In this document: positions 23,748 to 34,116 of the stretch, piece after piece | Position numbering within the stretch: position 1 is the first letter of the stretch | Layout: every line of letters starts with the position of its first letter | Assembly (NCBI GenBank): GCA_005879405.1 | Contig: VBKW01000202.1 | Span: forward strand, 1-36,419 | Length of the DNA stretch: 36,419 nt | From: Deltaproteobacteria bacterium | GTDB taxonomy: Bacteria > Desulfobacterota > Binatia > UTPRO1 | Direction: 5' to 3' | The notes under the pieces: generated by a model | What the model saw: only the letters and a program-made list of their open reading frames with translations | Told to the model about the DNA's origin: nothing | Database searches by the model: none | Made by a program: the position numbers and the translations under genes

Positions 23748-24493
23748 GCCTGCCGCGTCGCCGCCGGCGAGACCGCCGTCGGCGGCGACGCGTCGCGGTC
23801 CGTGATCATCGCCAGGGTCTCGATCTCCGTGAGGTAGGCGCCGAATCGTTCCGTGCCCGCGCCCGTCACGTCGGGCTCGCCCAGCGCCGCAAGGACGGGG
23901 AGCGCGCACGCGTACTCACGCTCGAACGCGTGCACGATCTCCGTGCCGTGAACCGTCCACGGCTGGTTGCGGAGGTAGAGCAGCCCGCGCATCACGTGCA
24001 GGAACGTCTTCCTGGAGTCGAGCATCAGTTCGTGCAGATCGCGCGCGGAGCCGGCGAGCTCGAGATAGAGGGCGCGCAGCCGGAACAGCTTGCCCTTTGC
24101 CTCGCGCTCGCACTCCATACGTACGGCCTCTGCCGAGACCGCGAGCCCGTCGAACAGCTCGGCGCCGGCGAGCGTGCGATGGCGGGCGCGAATGTCGAGG
24201 AGCTCGAGTGGGTAGACGTCGCGCGCGCCCTCAAGCTCGGCGCGTGAGAGCACGAGCGGCGCCGCGACGCGACGTCGGCGCCACCGCGCCCACCACTGCG
24301 CGATGCGCTGCAGGTCGACGAACTGCAGCGGGTCGAGGACGACGGCGAAGTTCACGTCCGAGCGCTCGGGACGAAACCCTGCGCCCGCTGCGCTGCCGTA
24401 GAGGACGAGCGACTTCAGCGCCTCGCCGGCGAGCGCAACCAGCTCGCCCGACGCCTGCGGCACGATCTCGCGCGGGTCGCCTCCCCATCGCAT
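23744..24493 (-). CDS. Nucleotidyltransferase-like domain protein
   Basis: The 249-residue protein starts MRWGGDPREIVPQASGELV and carries a minimal nucleotidyltransferase motif, SLVLYGSAAGAGFRPERSDV followed by NFAVVL. The usual GSx(n)DxD core reads SDVN here, so the second metal aspartate is replaced by asparagine. The remaining mostly helical part (LRALYLELAGSARDLHELML, FLHVMRGLLYLRNQPW) resembles a HEPN-like or helical partner domain, but I cannot assign it. ATG 24493 is where recognisable sequence begins; the frame stays open far upstream opposite cobT. It is the first gene of the operon with the TPM-domain gene, lemA and panE. Confidence 0.7.
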   Translation of the reverse strand: MRWGGDPREIVPQASGELVALAGEALKSLVLYGSAAGAGFRPERSDVNFAVVLDPLQFVDLQRIAQWWARWRRRRVAAPLVLSRAELEGARDVYPLELLDIRARHRTLAGAELFDGLAVSAEAVRMECEREAKGKLFRLRALYLELAGSARDLHELMLDSRKTFLHVMRGLLYLRNQPWTVHGTEIVHAFEREYACALPVLAALGEPDVTGAGTERFGAYLTEIETLAMITDRDASPPTAVSPAATRQA

Positions 24494-24596
24494 GGCGCGC
24501 GGATGATAAGGACGCGTTCGGGGGCGCGCAAACGTCGCCGCGCCGTCGCGGCGCGGTGGCCGCTTGCCGCCCGAGCTGCTAAGGGTCGCGCCTGCC

Positions 24597-25679
24597 GTGC
24601 TGACGCCGACGCGCAACCTCGCCGCGACGCTCGCCGCGATCGCGCCGCTCGACGAGCGGCGTCGCGCCGCCGCGTGGGCGCGCCTCGACGCGCTGACGAA
24701 GCCGCGGCGGAGCCTGGGACGCCTCGAGGAGCTCGCGGCGACGGCTGCGACCGTCCTCGGTGAGCGCCGCGGCGCCACGAGCGCGCTCGTGTTCGCCGCC
24801 GACCACGGCGTCGCCGCCGAAGGCGTGAGCGCGTATCCGCAGGCGGTGACGGCGCAGATGGTCGCGAACTTCGCGGCCGGCGGTGCCGCCGTCAACGTGA
24901 TCGCGCGCCAGCACGGCATCGAGGTCGTCGTCGTCGACGTGGGCGTCGCGTCGACCGCGCCGCCGCCGGCAGGTGTCGTCGCGGCGCGGGTCGCGCCCGG
25001 CACGTGCAACATGCTGCGCGAGCCGGCGATGACCGCCGACGAGGCGCGGCGCGCGCTCGAGGTCGGCATCGCGATCGCCGAGCGCGAGGCGGGGCGCGGC
25101 GTGACGATGATCGCGCTCGGCGAGATGGGCATCGCCAACACGACCGCGGCGGCGGCGGTCACCGCGGCATTGCTGCGCGCGCCGGTCGCCACCGTCGTCG
25201 GTCCGGGAACGGGTCTCGACCCCGCCGGCGTGGCGCGGAAGCAGGAAGTGATCGCCGCGGCGCTCGCGCGCCATACGCCCGATCCGTCGCGTCCGCTCGA
25301 CGTGCTCGCCGCCGTCGGCGGCCTCGAGATCGCCGCGATCGCCGGCGCGTGCCTCGGTGCGGCGGCCGCGCGCTGCCTCGTCGTCGTCGACGGCTTCATC
25401 GCCAGCGCCGGCGCGCTCGTCGCGCTCCGGCTCGCTCCGGCGGCGCGTCCGTACTGCGTCTTCGCGCACCGCTCCCCCGAGCCGGGTCACGCGGCGATCC
25501 TCGCCGCGCTCGACGCGTCGCCGCTCCTCGATCTCGAGATGCGGCTCGGCGAGGGGACCGGCGCGTGTCTCGGGATCGCGCTCGCGGAGACGAGTCTCCG
25601 CCTCTTCGACGAGATGGCGACCTTCGAGTCGGCGGGAGTGGCGCGACGGCGCGACCTCGAGCCCGACGGCGGCGACTGA
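24597..25679 (+). CDS. cobT: Nicotinate-nucleotide--dimethylbenzimidazole phosphoribosyltransferase
   Basis: The 360-residue enzyme makes alpha-ribazole phosphate for the lower ligand of cobalamin. Family segments: LTKPRRSLGRLEELAATAA (usually KPPGSLGRLE), VFAADHGVAAEGVSAYPQ, VTAQMVANFAAGGAAVNVIA, IALGEMGIANTTAAAAVTAA, VVGPGTGLDPAGVARKQEVI and MRLGEGTGACLGIALAE with the catalytic glutamate at residue 319. The GTG at 24597 (AAGGG at 24581-24585) fits the normal N-terminus; a TTG at 24564 is in frame upstream. cobS follows after 10 bp. No B12-box or riboswitch is visible in the roughly 100-bp upstream gap. Confidence 0.92.
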   Translation: MLTPTRNLAATLAAIAPLDERRRAAAWARLDALTKPRRSLGRLEELAATAATVLGERRGATSALVFAADHGVAAEGVSAYPQAVTAQMVANFAAGGAAVNVIARQHGIEVVVVDVGVASTAPPPAGVVAARVAPGTCNMLREPAMTADEARRALEVGIAIAEREAGRGVTMIALGEMGIANTTAAAAVTAALLRAPVATVVGPGTGLDPAGVARKQEVIAAALARHTPDPSRPLDVLAAVGGLEIAAIAGACLGAAAARCLVVVDGFIASAGALVALRLAPAARPYCVFAHRSPEPGHAAILAALDASPLLDLEMRLGEGTGACLGIALAETSLRLFDEMATFESAGVARRRDLEPDGGD

Positions 25680-25689
25680 GCGTCGCGCC

Positions 25690-26547
25690 ATGGCCGACGA
25701 GGACGCCGGTCGGCGCGACGCTGCGGTGCCGAGCGCGGCCGCCAGTGCGGACGGCGCCGCCGCGGCGGACGCCGAAGCCGCCGCCGCAGCGCGCCGGCGG
25801 GCGCTGAACGCGCCGGCGGCGCTCCTCGCACAGCTCGCGACCGCGGTGCGCTTTCTCACCGTCGTCCCCGTTCCGGGCTCGACGGTCGAGGTCGGCACGA
25901 GCGCGCTCTTCTTCCCGCTCGTCGGCTTCGCACTCGGCGCCGTGCTCGTCGCGCTCGACCGGGTGACGGCGCCCGTCGTGCCGCTGGCGATCCGCGACGT
26001 GCTGCTCGTCGGTGTTCTGGTCGTCATCACCGGCGGCCTGCATCTCGACGGCCTCGCGGACGCCGCCGACGGGCTCTTCACCGGCCACCGCGAGCGCGCG
26101 CTCACGATCATGCGCGAAGGCGCCGTCGGTCCGTTCGGCGTCGCCGCGGTCGTGCTCGTCGTCGCCCTGAAGCTCCGCAGCCTCGACGCGCTGCCGCCGG
26201 AGACACGTACGGCGGCGCTGCTCTATGCGCCGCTGCTGGCGCGCTGGGCGATGGTCGTCCTCGGCTTCGGATCGCAGCCAGCGCAGCCCGACGGCCTCGG
26301 CCACGCCATGGTGCGCTCACTCACGTTCCGCGAGTTCGCGATCGCGACGGTCTTCGCGCTCTGGATCGTGCTCGCCCAGACCGGCGCCCGCGGCTTGCTC
26401 GCGATTCTCCTCGTCGCCGCGACGACCATCGGCTGCCGCATCCTCGCGCACGCGCGCCTCGGCGGCGTGACCGGCGACGTGCTCGGCGCGATCGGCGAGG
26501 TCGTCGAGGCGCTCGTCTTCGCGGTGTTCGCGCTCGGGGCGCACTGA
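25690..26547 (+). CDS. cobS: Adenosylcobinamide-GDP ribazoletransferase (cobalamin synthase)
   Basis: The 285-residue membrane protein joins adenosylcobinamide-GDP to alpha-ribazole in the last assembly steps of cobalamin. It has the family signature ITGGLHLDGLADAADGLFTG, then ERALTIMREGAVGPFGVAAV and several hydrophobic segments, ending with GGVTGDVLGAIGEVVEALVF. The first 40 residues are alanine- and acid-rich and not part of the family core (which starts near LAQLATAVRFLTVVPVPG), so translation may begin later, although no better start codon is evident. cobC, cobU and others are not in the window. Confidence 0.92.
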   Translation: MADEDAGRRDAAVPSAAASADGAAAADAEAAAAARRRALNAPAALLAQLATAVRFLTVVPVPGSTVEVGTSALFFPLVGFALGAVLVALDRVTAPVVPLAIRDVLLVGVLVVITGGLHLDGLADAADGLFTGHRERALTIMREGAVGPFGVAAVVLVVALKLRSLDALPPETRTAALLYAPLLARWAMVVLGFGSQPAQPDGLGHAMVRSLTFREFAIATVFALWIVLAQTGARGLLAILLVAATTIGCRILAHARLGGVTGDVLGAIGEVVEALVFAVFALGAH

Positions 26548-26949
26548 GCACGGCGTAGGACAACCGACGGCGCCCGCCACCCGCGTCGTCGGACGTTCGA
26601 CGACACCTTCGCGCGGCCGCGCGCGAGCGTCGGCGACGCCGACGCCGCGGTCGACCATACGTCGGCCGCGGTCGCGAGCGCGCCGGCGGTCGCGAGCGTG
26701 CGCCTGAATCGGCGGCGGTCGACGCGGCGGAGCGCGAGGAAGGGGTGCGCGGGGACGTAGAATTTGCAAAGCGTGCCTCCCCGCCCGCTCGTACGCAGAG
26801 GTCCGCATGCGCCCGCGACGTTGGCGCGGGCGCGGCCGCCGAGCGCGCGTGCCGGCCCCGCGCACCCCTTCCTCGCGCTCCGCCGCGCGTCGGCGTCCGT
26901 TCAGGCGCACATCGCAAGGCGGATCGCGCCGCCGCAAGAGATGAGGTAG
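26548..26949. other. 402-bp intergenic region between cobS and glpK
   Basis: No supported gene. It holds an 8-bp hairpin (GCGTCGGC / GCCGACGC, 26627-26645), the large inverted repeat at 26698-26910 and, inside its loop, a 9-bp hairpin (GCGCCCGCG / CGCGGGCGC, 26809-26833). One reverse-strand frame spells a Tat-signal-like string (DRRRFRRTLATAGALATAAD) but has no start and runs into cobS antisense. A glpK promoter was not identified with confidence. Confidence 0.6.
26698..26910. repeat. Second large inverted repeat, between cobS and glpK
   Basis: Arms 26723-26754 and 26856-26887 are perfectly complementary over 32 bp. Outer arms 26698-26708 and 26900-26910 (GTGCGCCTGAA / TTCAGGCGCAC) pair over a further 11 bp, separated by a poorly paired 14/12-nt stretch. 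The intervening loop is 101 nt and contains its own hairpin. Long arms with a central mismatch echo the repeat at 9414-9621, but the sequences are different. No T tract follows. Confidence 0.92.
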
Positions 26950-28464
26950 ATGCCTGCGCCGATGGCGACCAAACGCACGCACGTGATGGCGATCGATCAA
27001 GGTACGACGGGGTCGACGGTGCTGGTGTTCGATCGGCGCGGCCGCATCGTCGGGCGCGGCTACTCGGAGTTTCGGCAGCACTACCCGCGGCCGGGCTGGG
27101 TGGAGCACGACGCGGAGGAGATCTGGCGCGTCACGTTGCGCGTCGCGCGTAAGGCACTGCGCCGCGCCGGCATCGGCGGTGCGGCCGTCGCCGCGCTCGG
27201 CATCACGAATCAGCGCGAGACGACGATCGTGTGGGATCGGCGCACCGGTGCGCCGATCGGGCGTGCGATCGTGTGGCAGGATCGGCGCACCGCCGACCGC
27301 TGCGCCGCGCTCAAGGCGGGTGGCCACGAAGACGTCGTTCGCGCCAAGACCGGTCTCGTCCTCGACCCGTACTTCTCCGGCACGAAAGTCGCGTGGATCC
27401 TCGACAACGTGCGCAACGCACGCGGCCGCGCCGAGCACGGCGACCTCGCGTTCGGCACCGTCGACGCGTGGCTCATCTGGAAGCTGACCGGCGGGCGCGT
27501 GCACGCGACCGACCCGACGAACGCCTCGCGCACGCTCCTCTACGACATCCACAATCGCGCGTGGGACCCGGATTTGCTGGGGCTCCTCGGTGTCCCCGCG
27601 GAGATGCTCCCCGAGGTGCGGCCATCGAGCGGCGTCATCGCCGAGACCGAGCCGGCGCTCTTCGGGGCGCCGATTCCGATCGCCGGCGTCGCCGGTGATC
27701 AGCAAGCGGCCCTCTTCGGGCAGGCATGCTTCGAGCCCGGCACCGTGAAGAACACCTACGGCACCGGTTGCTTCGTGCTCATGCAGACCGGTGCGTCGGC
27801 GGTCGCGAGCACGCGCGGCCTCCTCACGACGGTCGCGTGCGGCGGCGACGGGCAGCCGAGCTACGCGCTCGAGGGCGCGATCTTCGTCGCTGGCGCGGCG
27901 ATCCAGTGGCTGCGCGACGGGCTCGCGATCCTGCGCACCGCCGCCGAGAGTGAGCCTCTCGCGCGCAGCGTCGACTCGACGCTCGGCGTGTATGTGGTGC
28001 CGGCGTTCGTCGGCCTGGGGGCGCCGTATTGGGACCCCGAGGCGCGCGGCGCGGTCCTCGGCCTGACGCGCGGGGTGACGCGCGCACACGTCGTACGCGC
28101 CGCGCTCGAGTCGCTGGCGTACCAAACCCGTGACGTCGTCGACACGATGGCGGAAGAAGCGGGTCGTCCGATCCGCGTCCTCCGCGTCGACGGCGGTGCC
28201 GCCGCCAACGACTTCCTGATGCAGTTCCAGGCCGACGTCCTCGCGACCACGGTCGACCGCCCGAAGGTCGTCGAGACGACGGCGCTCGGAGCGGCGATGC
28301 TCGCCGGCCTCGGCGCCGGTCTCTGGACGATGGCGGAGTTGGAGCGCGTCCGTGCCGTCGACCGCGTGTTCAAGCCGAAGATGGTGCCCGAACGGCGTGA
28401 CGCGCTCTACGACGGGTGGAAGGCGGCGGTCGCCCGCGTTCGCACCGGCGGGGTCGAGACCTGA
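26950..28464 (+). CDS. glpK: Glycerol kinase
   Basis: The 504-residue FGGY kinase phosphorylates glycerol to glycerol 3-phosphate. It shows [121 protein letters not shown], the FGGY-type [16 protein letters not shown] and [21 protein letters not shown] 26950 follows a GAGGT-like site closely; ATG 26962 is equally possible. No glpF or glpD neighbour is present, so the gene appears to stand alone. Confidence 0.95.
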   Translation: MPAPMATKRTHVMAIDQGTTGSTVLVFDRRGRIVGRGYSEFRQHYPRPGWVEHDAEEIWRVTLRVARKALRRAGIGGAAVAALGITNQRETTIVWDRRTGAPIGRAIVWQDRRTADRCAALKAGGHEDVVRAKTGLVLDPYFSGTKVAWILDNVRNARGRAEHGDLAFGTVDAWLIWKLTGGRVHATDPTNASRTLLYDIHNRAWDPDLLGLLGVPAEMLPEVRPSSGVIAETEPALFGAPIPIAGVAGDQQAALFGQACFEPGTVKNTYGTGCFVLMQTGASAVASTRGLLTTVACGGDGQPSYALEGAIFVAGAAIQWLRDGLAILRTAAESEPLARSVDSTLGVYVVPAFVGLGAPYWDPEARGAVLGLTRGVTRAHVVRAALESLAYQTRDVVDTMAEEAGRPIRVLRVDGGAAANDFLMQFQADVLATTVDRPKVVETTALGAAMLAGLGAGLWTMAELERVRAVDRVFKPKMVPERRDALYDGWKAAVARVRTGGVET

Positions 28465-28528
28465 TTTGCGAGCGGGCCTGCTTCAGCCGAGCCGCGCCTC
28501 CTCGTAGCTCCCCGCAGGGCCGCCTGCT

Positions 28529-29029
28529 ATGGCAGCGGCCGTGACGCTCCGCGCCCGCGACGTGATGCAGACCGACGTGATCAGCGTCGCGCCGACGCTG
28601 CCGCTCGTCGACCTCGCGGACTTCCTCATCCGCGAGCGCATCAGCGGCGCGCCGGTCGTGGACGACGGTGCGCTCGTCGGGCACGTGTCGCGCTCGGATC
28701 TGGTGCGTGCTGGCAGCCTCGAGCGCTCGCTCGCCGGCGCCGTCGCCGAGGTGGCCGACCCGCCGGAGTTCGCGCCGGCCGAGGAGCCGACGCTCGTCGC
28801 GTCGCTGGCGAGCGTCGCGCCCGCGCTCCAGGCGAAGACCGTCCGTGACATCATGGTGACCGAGGTCGTGACCGTCAGGCCCGAGACGCCGCTCACGGAG
28901 GTCGCACGGACGCTCTTCACCCGACATCTGCATCGCGTCCTGGTGACCGAGGGCGCCACGGTGCGCGGCGTGATCAGCACGCTCGATCTGGTGCGCCTCA
29001 TCGCCGACGAACGCCTGCGGTCAGCGTGA
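28529..29029 (+). CDS. Tandem CBS-domain protein
   Basis: The 166-residue protein is two CBS domains and little else: RARDVMQTDVISVAPTLPLV with ISGAPVVDDGALVGHVSRSD, then TVRDIMVTEVVTVRPETPLT with HLHRVLVTEGATVRGVISTL and DLVRLIADE. CBS pairs form a Bateman module that usually senses adenosine nucleotides; no effector domain is attached, so the target is unknown. The linker between the two CBS units is about 50 residues and acidic/alanine-rich. No clear ribosome-binding site is seen before ATG 28529. Confidence 0.88.
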   Translation: MAAAVTLRARDVMQTDVISVAPTLPLVDLADFLIRERISGAPVVDDGALVGHVSRSDLVRAGSLERSLAGAVAEVADPPEFAPAEEPTLVASLASVAPALQAKTVRDIMVTEVVTVRPETPLTEVARTLFTRHLHRVLVTEGATVRGVISTLDLVRLIADERLRSA

Positions 29030-29051
29030 GCCGTGCGCGGTCGGCGCGCAG

Positions 29052-29080
29052 TTGAAGGGACGCGACGGCATTGCTATATC
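29052..29080 (+). promoter_or_regulatory. Probable promoter of rpmE (and downstream genes)
   Basis: TTGAAG (29052-29057), 17 nt, TATATC (29075-29080), with four matches in each element. It is about 30 nt before rpmE and lies in an unusually A/T-rich stretch. Confidence 0.55.
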
Positions 29081-29110
29081 TTTTCGTTCCCACGAGAAGG
29101 AGCAGCGTCC

Positions 29111-29320
29111 ATGAAGGAAGGCATTCATCCGGCGTACCAGCCGGCGAAGATCATCTGTGCGTGCGGTAACGTCATCGATACCCGCTCGACGGTCAAAAGC
29201 ATCCACGTCGAGATCTGCTCCGCGTGCCACCCCTTCTACACGGGCAAGCAAAAGCTCGTGGACACCGCCGGCCGCGTCGAGCGCTTCCGCCGCAAGTACG
29301 GCGCCAACGCGGCGAAGTAG
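29111..29320 (+). CDS. rpmE: Ribosomal protein bL31 (zinc-binding form)
   Basis: The 69-residue protein begins [20 protein letters not shown] and keeps the cysteines Cys16, Cys18, Cys36 and Cys39 (CACG and [12 protein letters not shown]), so it is the C+ zinc-binding type. The ATG at 29111 has AAGGAG (29097-29102) 8 nt upstream; an upstream in-frame GTG at 29033 is before the promoter and is rejected. It is the first gene of the run rpmE-prfA-prmC-murA. Confidence 0.96.
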   Translation: MKEGIHPAYQPAKIICACGNVIDTRSTVKSIHVEICSACHPFYTGKQKLVDTAGRVERFRRKYGANAAK

Positions 29321-29377
29321 CCCTCGCACGCCGATCGGAGCGCGACGCGCGATACGTGTCCCGCGGACGGTGGCGTA

Positions 29378-30454
29378 GTGTACCAAAAGCTCGAAGCGGT
29401 CGAGCGGCGGTACAGCGAGATCGAGGGGCTGCTCGTCGCGCCCGACGTGATCGCGAACCGCAAGGAGTTCGCGAAGCTCGCGAAGGAGCGCTCAGGGCTC
29501 GAGGAGATCGTGCGGACCTTCCGCGAGTGGAAGGACGTGCAGCAGGAGATCGACGGCAGCAAGTCGCTCCTGCACGACGCCGACGAGGCGATGCGCGCGC
29601 TCGCGCAAGAGGAGCTGCCGGCGCTGCGCGCCCGCAACGAAACGCTCGAGGAGCGCCTGAAGATCCTGCTCGTGCCACGCGATCCGAACGACGACCGCAA
29701 CGTGCTGCTCGAGATCCGCGCCGGCACCGGCGGCGATGAGGCGAGCCTCTTCGCGGCGGAGCTCTTTCGCATGTACTGCCGCTACGCCGAGACGCGCCGC
29801 TGGCGCGTCGACATCTTTAGCTCGAGCCCGACGGGGCTCGGCGGCTTCAAGGAGGTGATCGCCTCGATCGAAGGACAGGGGGCGTTCAGCCGACTCAAGT
29901 TCGAAGGCGGCGTGCACCGCGTGCAGCGCGTGCCGGAGACCGAGGGGTCGGGACGGATCCACACGTCGGCCGTGACGGTCGCCGTGCTGCCCGAAGCGGA
30001 CGAGGTGGATGTCGCGATCGACGAGAAGGACCTCAAGATCGACGTCTTCCGCTCGTCGGGGCCGGGCGGGCAGAGCGTCAACACCACCGACTCCGCCGTG
30101 CGCGTCACGCACCTGCCGACGAACCTCGTCGTCACCTGCCAAGACGAGAAGTCGCAGCACAAGAACAAAGCCAAGGCACTGAAGATCCTGCGCGCGCGCC
30201 TCCTCGAACGCGCCGAGGAAGCGCAGCGCAGTGAGATCGCGGCGAACCGCCGCAGCATGGTCGGCACCGGCGACCGCTCGGAGCGTATCCGGACCTACAA
30301 TTTTCCGCAGAGTCGGGTGACCGATCACCGCATCAACCTCACGCTCCATTCGCTGGATCGCGTCCTCGAAGGCGAGCTCGACTCGGTGATCGACGCGCTC
30401 GTGACCCACTACCAAGCCGAGCTGCTGAAGGCGGCGCCGACCGATGAGCGCTGA
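29378..30454 (+). CDS. prfA: Peptide chain release factor 1
   Basis: The 358-residue factor reads UAA/UAG stop codons. The recognition tripeptide is PET (residues 186-188, [19 protein letters not shown]), the RF1-type PxT, and the peptidyl-tRNA hydrolysis motif GGQ is at 230-232 ([18 protein letters not shown]). The start GTG at 29378 gives the family N-terminus [18 protein letters not shown]. Its end overlaps prmC, whose product methylates the GGQ glutamine. Confidence 0.96.
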   Translation: MYQKLEAVERRYSEIEGLLVAPDVIANRKEFAKLAKERSGLEEIVRTFREWKDVQQEIDGSKSLLHDADEAMRALAQEELPALRARNETLEERLKILLVPRDPNDDRNVLLEIRAGTGGDEASLFAAELFRMYCRYAETRRWRVDIFSSSPTGLGGFKEVIASIEGQGAFSRLKFEGGVHRVQRVPETEGSGRIHTSAVTVAVLPEADEVDVAIDEKDLKIDVFRSSGPGGQSVNTTDSAVRVTHLPTNLVVTCQDEKSQHKNKAKALKILRARLLERAEEAQRSEIAANRRSMVGTGDRSERIRTYNFPQSRVTDHRINLTLHSLDRVLEGELDSVIDALVTHYQAELLKAAPTDER

Positions 30455-31439
30455 GCGAACCCCGCCGGGCGGCGCGGCGCGGACCGGCAGCAGCGGGGAT
30501 CGTACCCCCGCGGCGCGCGCCGCGGACGCCACGCCCGCGCCGCGGACGGCGCTCGCGTATCTGCGGCGCGCGACGGAGTTCCTCGCGGCGCGCGGCGTCG
30601 CAACCGCGCGCCTCGACGCCGAGGTGCTGCTCGCGTCCGTCCTCGCGACGGATCGGATCGGCGTCTACCTGCGCTTCGATCAACCGCTCGCACCGCGCGA
30701 GGTCGACGCGTATCGCGAGCTCGTCCGCCGCCGCGCCGCCGGCGAGCCCGTCGCGTATCTCATCGGGTCGCGCGAGTTCTGGTCGATTCCGCTGGCCGTC
30801 ACTCCCGACGTGCTGATCCCGCGTCCCGAGACCGAGCTCCTCGTCGAGCGCGCCCTCGCCGTCGTGGCGGTCGCGAGTACGGAGCCGCCGGCCGCGCCGA
30901 CGCCGCGTCGCATCCTCGACCTCGGGACCGGCAGCGGCGCGCTGGCGATCGCCCTTGCCCGCGAGCTGCCGCATGCGCTCGTGACGGCCGTCGACGTGTC
31001 GCCGCGCGCCGCGGCGATCGCGGCCGCGAACGCGCGGCGCGCCGGTGTCGCGGATCGGGTCGAGGTCGTCGTCGGCTCGTGGACGGCAGCGCTCGATCCC
31101 GCGACGCGTTTCGACGTGATCGTGAGCAACCCGCCGTACGTGCCGACGGCCGCGCTGGCGGCGCTGTCGGCCGAGGTGCGCGCCGAGCCCGTGGTGGCGC
31201 TCGACGGCGGCGACGACGGGTTGGCCGCGTATCGCGCCCTCGTTCCCGGCGCCGCGGCGCACCTTGCGCCAGGCGGATGGCTGCTCGTCGAGGTCGGCGT
31301 CGGACAGGCGGAGGCGGTCGCCGCGATCATGGCGGCCGCCGGGTTGCGAGGCGTGGCGTGGCACACCGATCTCGCCGGAGTGTCGCGCGTCGTGGCGGCG
31401 ACGGCGGCGATCGCCGCGGTCACGGAGGTGGCGGTGTGA
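30444..31439 (+). CDS. prmC: Release factor glutamine methyltransferase
   Basis: The 331-residue protein methylates the glutamine of the GGQ motif in release factors. It has the PrmC N-terminal helical domain ([20 protein letters not shown]), [35 protein letters not shown], the SAM site [16 protein letters not shown] and the NPPY motif at 229-232 ([14 protein letters not shown]). The first 30 residues are an extra low-complexity segment; start ATG 30444 overlaps prfA by 11 nt and agrees with coupling. Confidence 0.93.
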   Translation: MSAERTPPGGAARTGSSGDRTPAARAADATPAPRTALAYLRRATEFLAARGVATARLDAEVLLASVLATDRIGVYLRFDQPLAPREVDAYRELVRRRAAGEPVAYLIGSREFWSIPLAVTPDVLIPRPETELLVERALAVVAVASTEPPAAPTPRRILDLGTGSGALAIALARELPHALVTAVDVSPRAAAIAAANARRAGVADRVEVVVGSWTAALDPATRFDVIVSNPPYVPTAALAALSAEVRAEPVVALDGGDDGLAAYRALVPGAAAHLAPGGWLLVEVGVGQAEAVAAIMAAAGLRGVAWHTDLAGVSRVVAATAAIAAVTEVAV

Positions 31440-31449
31440 GGTGCGGGCG

Positions 31450-32706
<1,257 letters not shown>

Positions 32707-32786
32707 GCGCGCGAGGAGCGGCGCGCGAACGCGGCGGCGCGGCCCGCACCGCGGAGCGTGCGCGACGCGACGGCCGGCCCGAGGTC

Positions 32787-34085
32787 ATGGCGGATCTTCT
32801 CACGGTCGTGCCGGCGCGCGGCGCCGCGTTCGCGCGTCGTCTGGCGTTACTCGAGGCGCGCGGCGGTCGCACCGATGCGACGATCGAGCATACGGTGCGG
32901 GCGATCGTCGACGACGTGCGCCGGCGCGGCGACGCGGCGCTCTTCGCGTACACGCGGCGTTTCGACGGCGTCGCGCTCACCGCGCGGACGGTCGAGGTGC
33001 CGCGCGCCGCGATGGAGCGTGCGGCGGCGGCGCTGCCGCGCGCGGTGCGACGCGACCTCGAGCTCGCCGCGCGTCGCATCCGCGATTTCCACCGCCGGCA
33101 GCGGCAAGCGTCGTGGAGCTACCGTGACGCGGCGGGCGCCCTGCTCGGACAGCAGGTGCGGGCGCTCGATCGCGTCGGCGTGTACATTCCCGGCGGCACC
33201 GCGGCGTATCCCTCGTCGGTGCTGATGAACGTCGTGCCGGCAAAGGTCGCGGGTGTCGGCGAGGTGATCGGCGTCACGCCCGCGAAAGCCGACGGCATCC
33301 CCACGTCCGTGCTCGCCGCGGCGCACGTTGCGGGTCTCGATCGCCTGTTCCGCATCGGCGGCGCGCAGGCGATCGCCGCGCTCGCCTACGGGACGAAGTC
33401 GGTGCCGCGCGTCGACAAGATCTGCGGGCCGGGAAACGCCTACGTCGCGACCGCGAAGCGGCTCGTGTTCGGCAGCGTCGACATCGACATGATCGCCGGC
33501 CCGAGCGAGGTGCTGATCGTCGCCGACGGACGCGCGACCCCGGCGCGCGTCGCCGCCGATCTGCTCTCGCAGGCGGAGCACGATCCGCTCGCCGCCGCGA
33601 TGCTGGTGACGCCGTCGGCGGCGCTCGTCCGCGCCGTCCAACGCGAGCTCGCGACACAGCTCGCGCGCTTGCCGCGGCGGGCGATCGCGCGCCGCGCGCT
33701 CCGCCGTCACGGCACCGCCTTCGTCACGGCGAGCGTCGCCGAGGCGATCGACGTCGCCAACCGGATCGCGCCGGAGCACCTCGAGCTCGCCGTCGCGCGT
33801 CCGCGGCGTTGGCTCCCGGCGGTGCGGCACGCGGGCGCGATCTTCCTCGGCGAGGATTCCCCCGAGCCGTTCGGCGACTACCTCGCGGGTCCGAACCACG
33901 TGCTCCCGACGGGCGGCAGCGCCCGCTTCTCGTCGCCGCTCGGAGTCTACGATTTCATCAAGCGCTCGAGCGTCATCGGAGCGTCGCCCGCGGTGCTCCG
34001 CCGCCTCGGCCCGGCGGTCGTGCGCCTCGCGGAGCTCGAAGGTCTCGACGCGCACGCACGCGCCGTCCGACTCCGCTTGCGTTAG
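32787..34085 (+). CDS. hisD: Histidinol dehydrogenase
   Basis: The enzyme oxidises histidinol to histidine in two NAD-dependent steps. Seen are RVGVYIPGGTAAYPSSVLMN, FRIGGAQAIAALAYGTKSVP, VDKICGPGNAYVATAKRLVF, IDMIAGPSEVLIVADG, the zinc-ligand segment LLSQAEHDPLAAAMLV, RIAPEHLELAV and GPNHVLPTGGSARFSSPL. ATG 32787 gives 432 residues, the usual length. A GTG at 32703 overlapping the murA stop (GTGA) would add 28 low-complexity residues and cannot be excluded. In many related genomes hisG lies between murA and hisD; here it is missing. Confidence 0.94.
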   Translation: MADLLTVVPARGAAFARRLALLEARGGRTDATIEHTVRAIVDDVRRRGDAALFAYTRRFDGVALTARTVEVPRAAMERAAAALPRAVRRDLELAARRIRDFHRRQRQASWSYRDAAGALLGQQVRALDRVGVYIPGGTAAYPSSVLMNVVPAKVAGVGEVIGVTPAKADGIPTSVLAAAHVAGLDRLFRIGGAQAIAALAYGTKSVPRVDKICGPGNAYVATAKRLVFGSVDIDMIAGPSEVLIVADGRATPARVAADLLSQAEHDPLAAAMLVTPSAALVRAVQRELATQLARLPRRAIARRALRRHGTAFVTASVAEAIDVANRIAPEHLELAVARPRRWLPAVRHAGAIFLGEDSPEPFGDYLAGPNHVLPTGGSARFSSPLGVYDFIKRSSVIGASPAVLRRLGPAVVRLAELEGLDAHARAVRLRLR

Positions 34086-34116
34086 GTCACGTCGCTACCC
34101 GGCGGACGACGGTTCA

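Noticed and set aside
24494-24596. A cobalamin riboswitch before cobT
   Set aside because: The gap is only about 100 bp and no B12-box-like sequence or compatible fold was seen.
24494-25399. An upstream extension of the nucleotidyltransferase-like gene giving 551 residues
   Set aside because: The added part lies antisense to cobT and is low-complexity; the recognisable protein starts at ATG 24493.
26560-26760. A Tat-secreted protein on the reverse strand (DRRRFRRTLATAGALATAAD)
   Set aside because: No start codon upstream, and the frame continues antisense through cobS; at best a decayed remnant.
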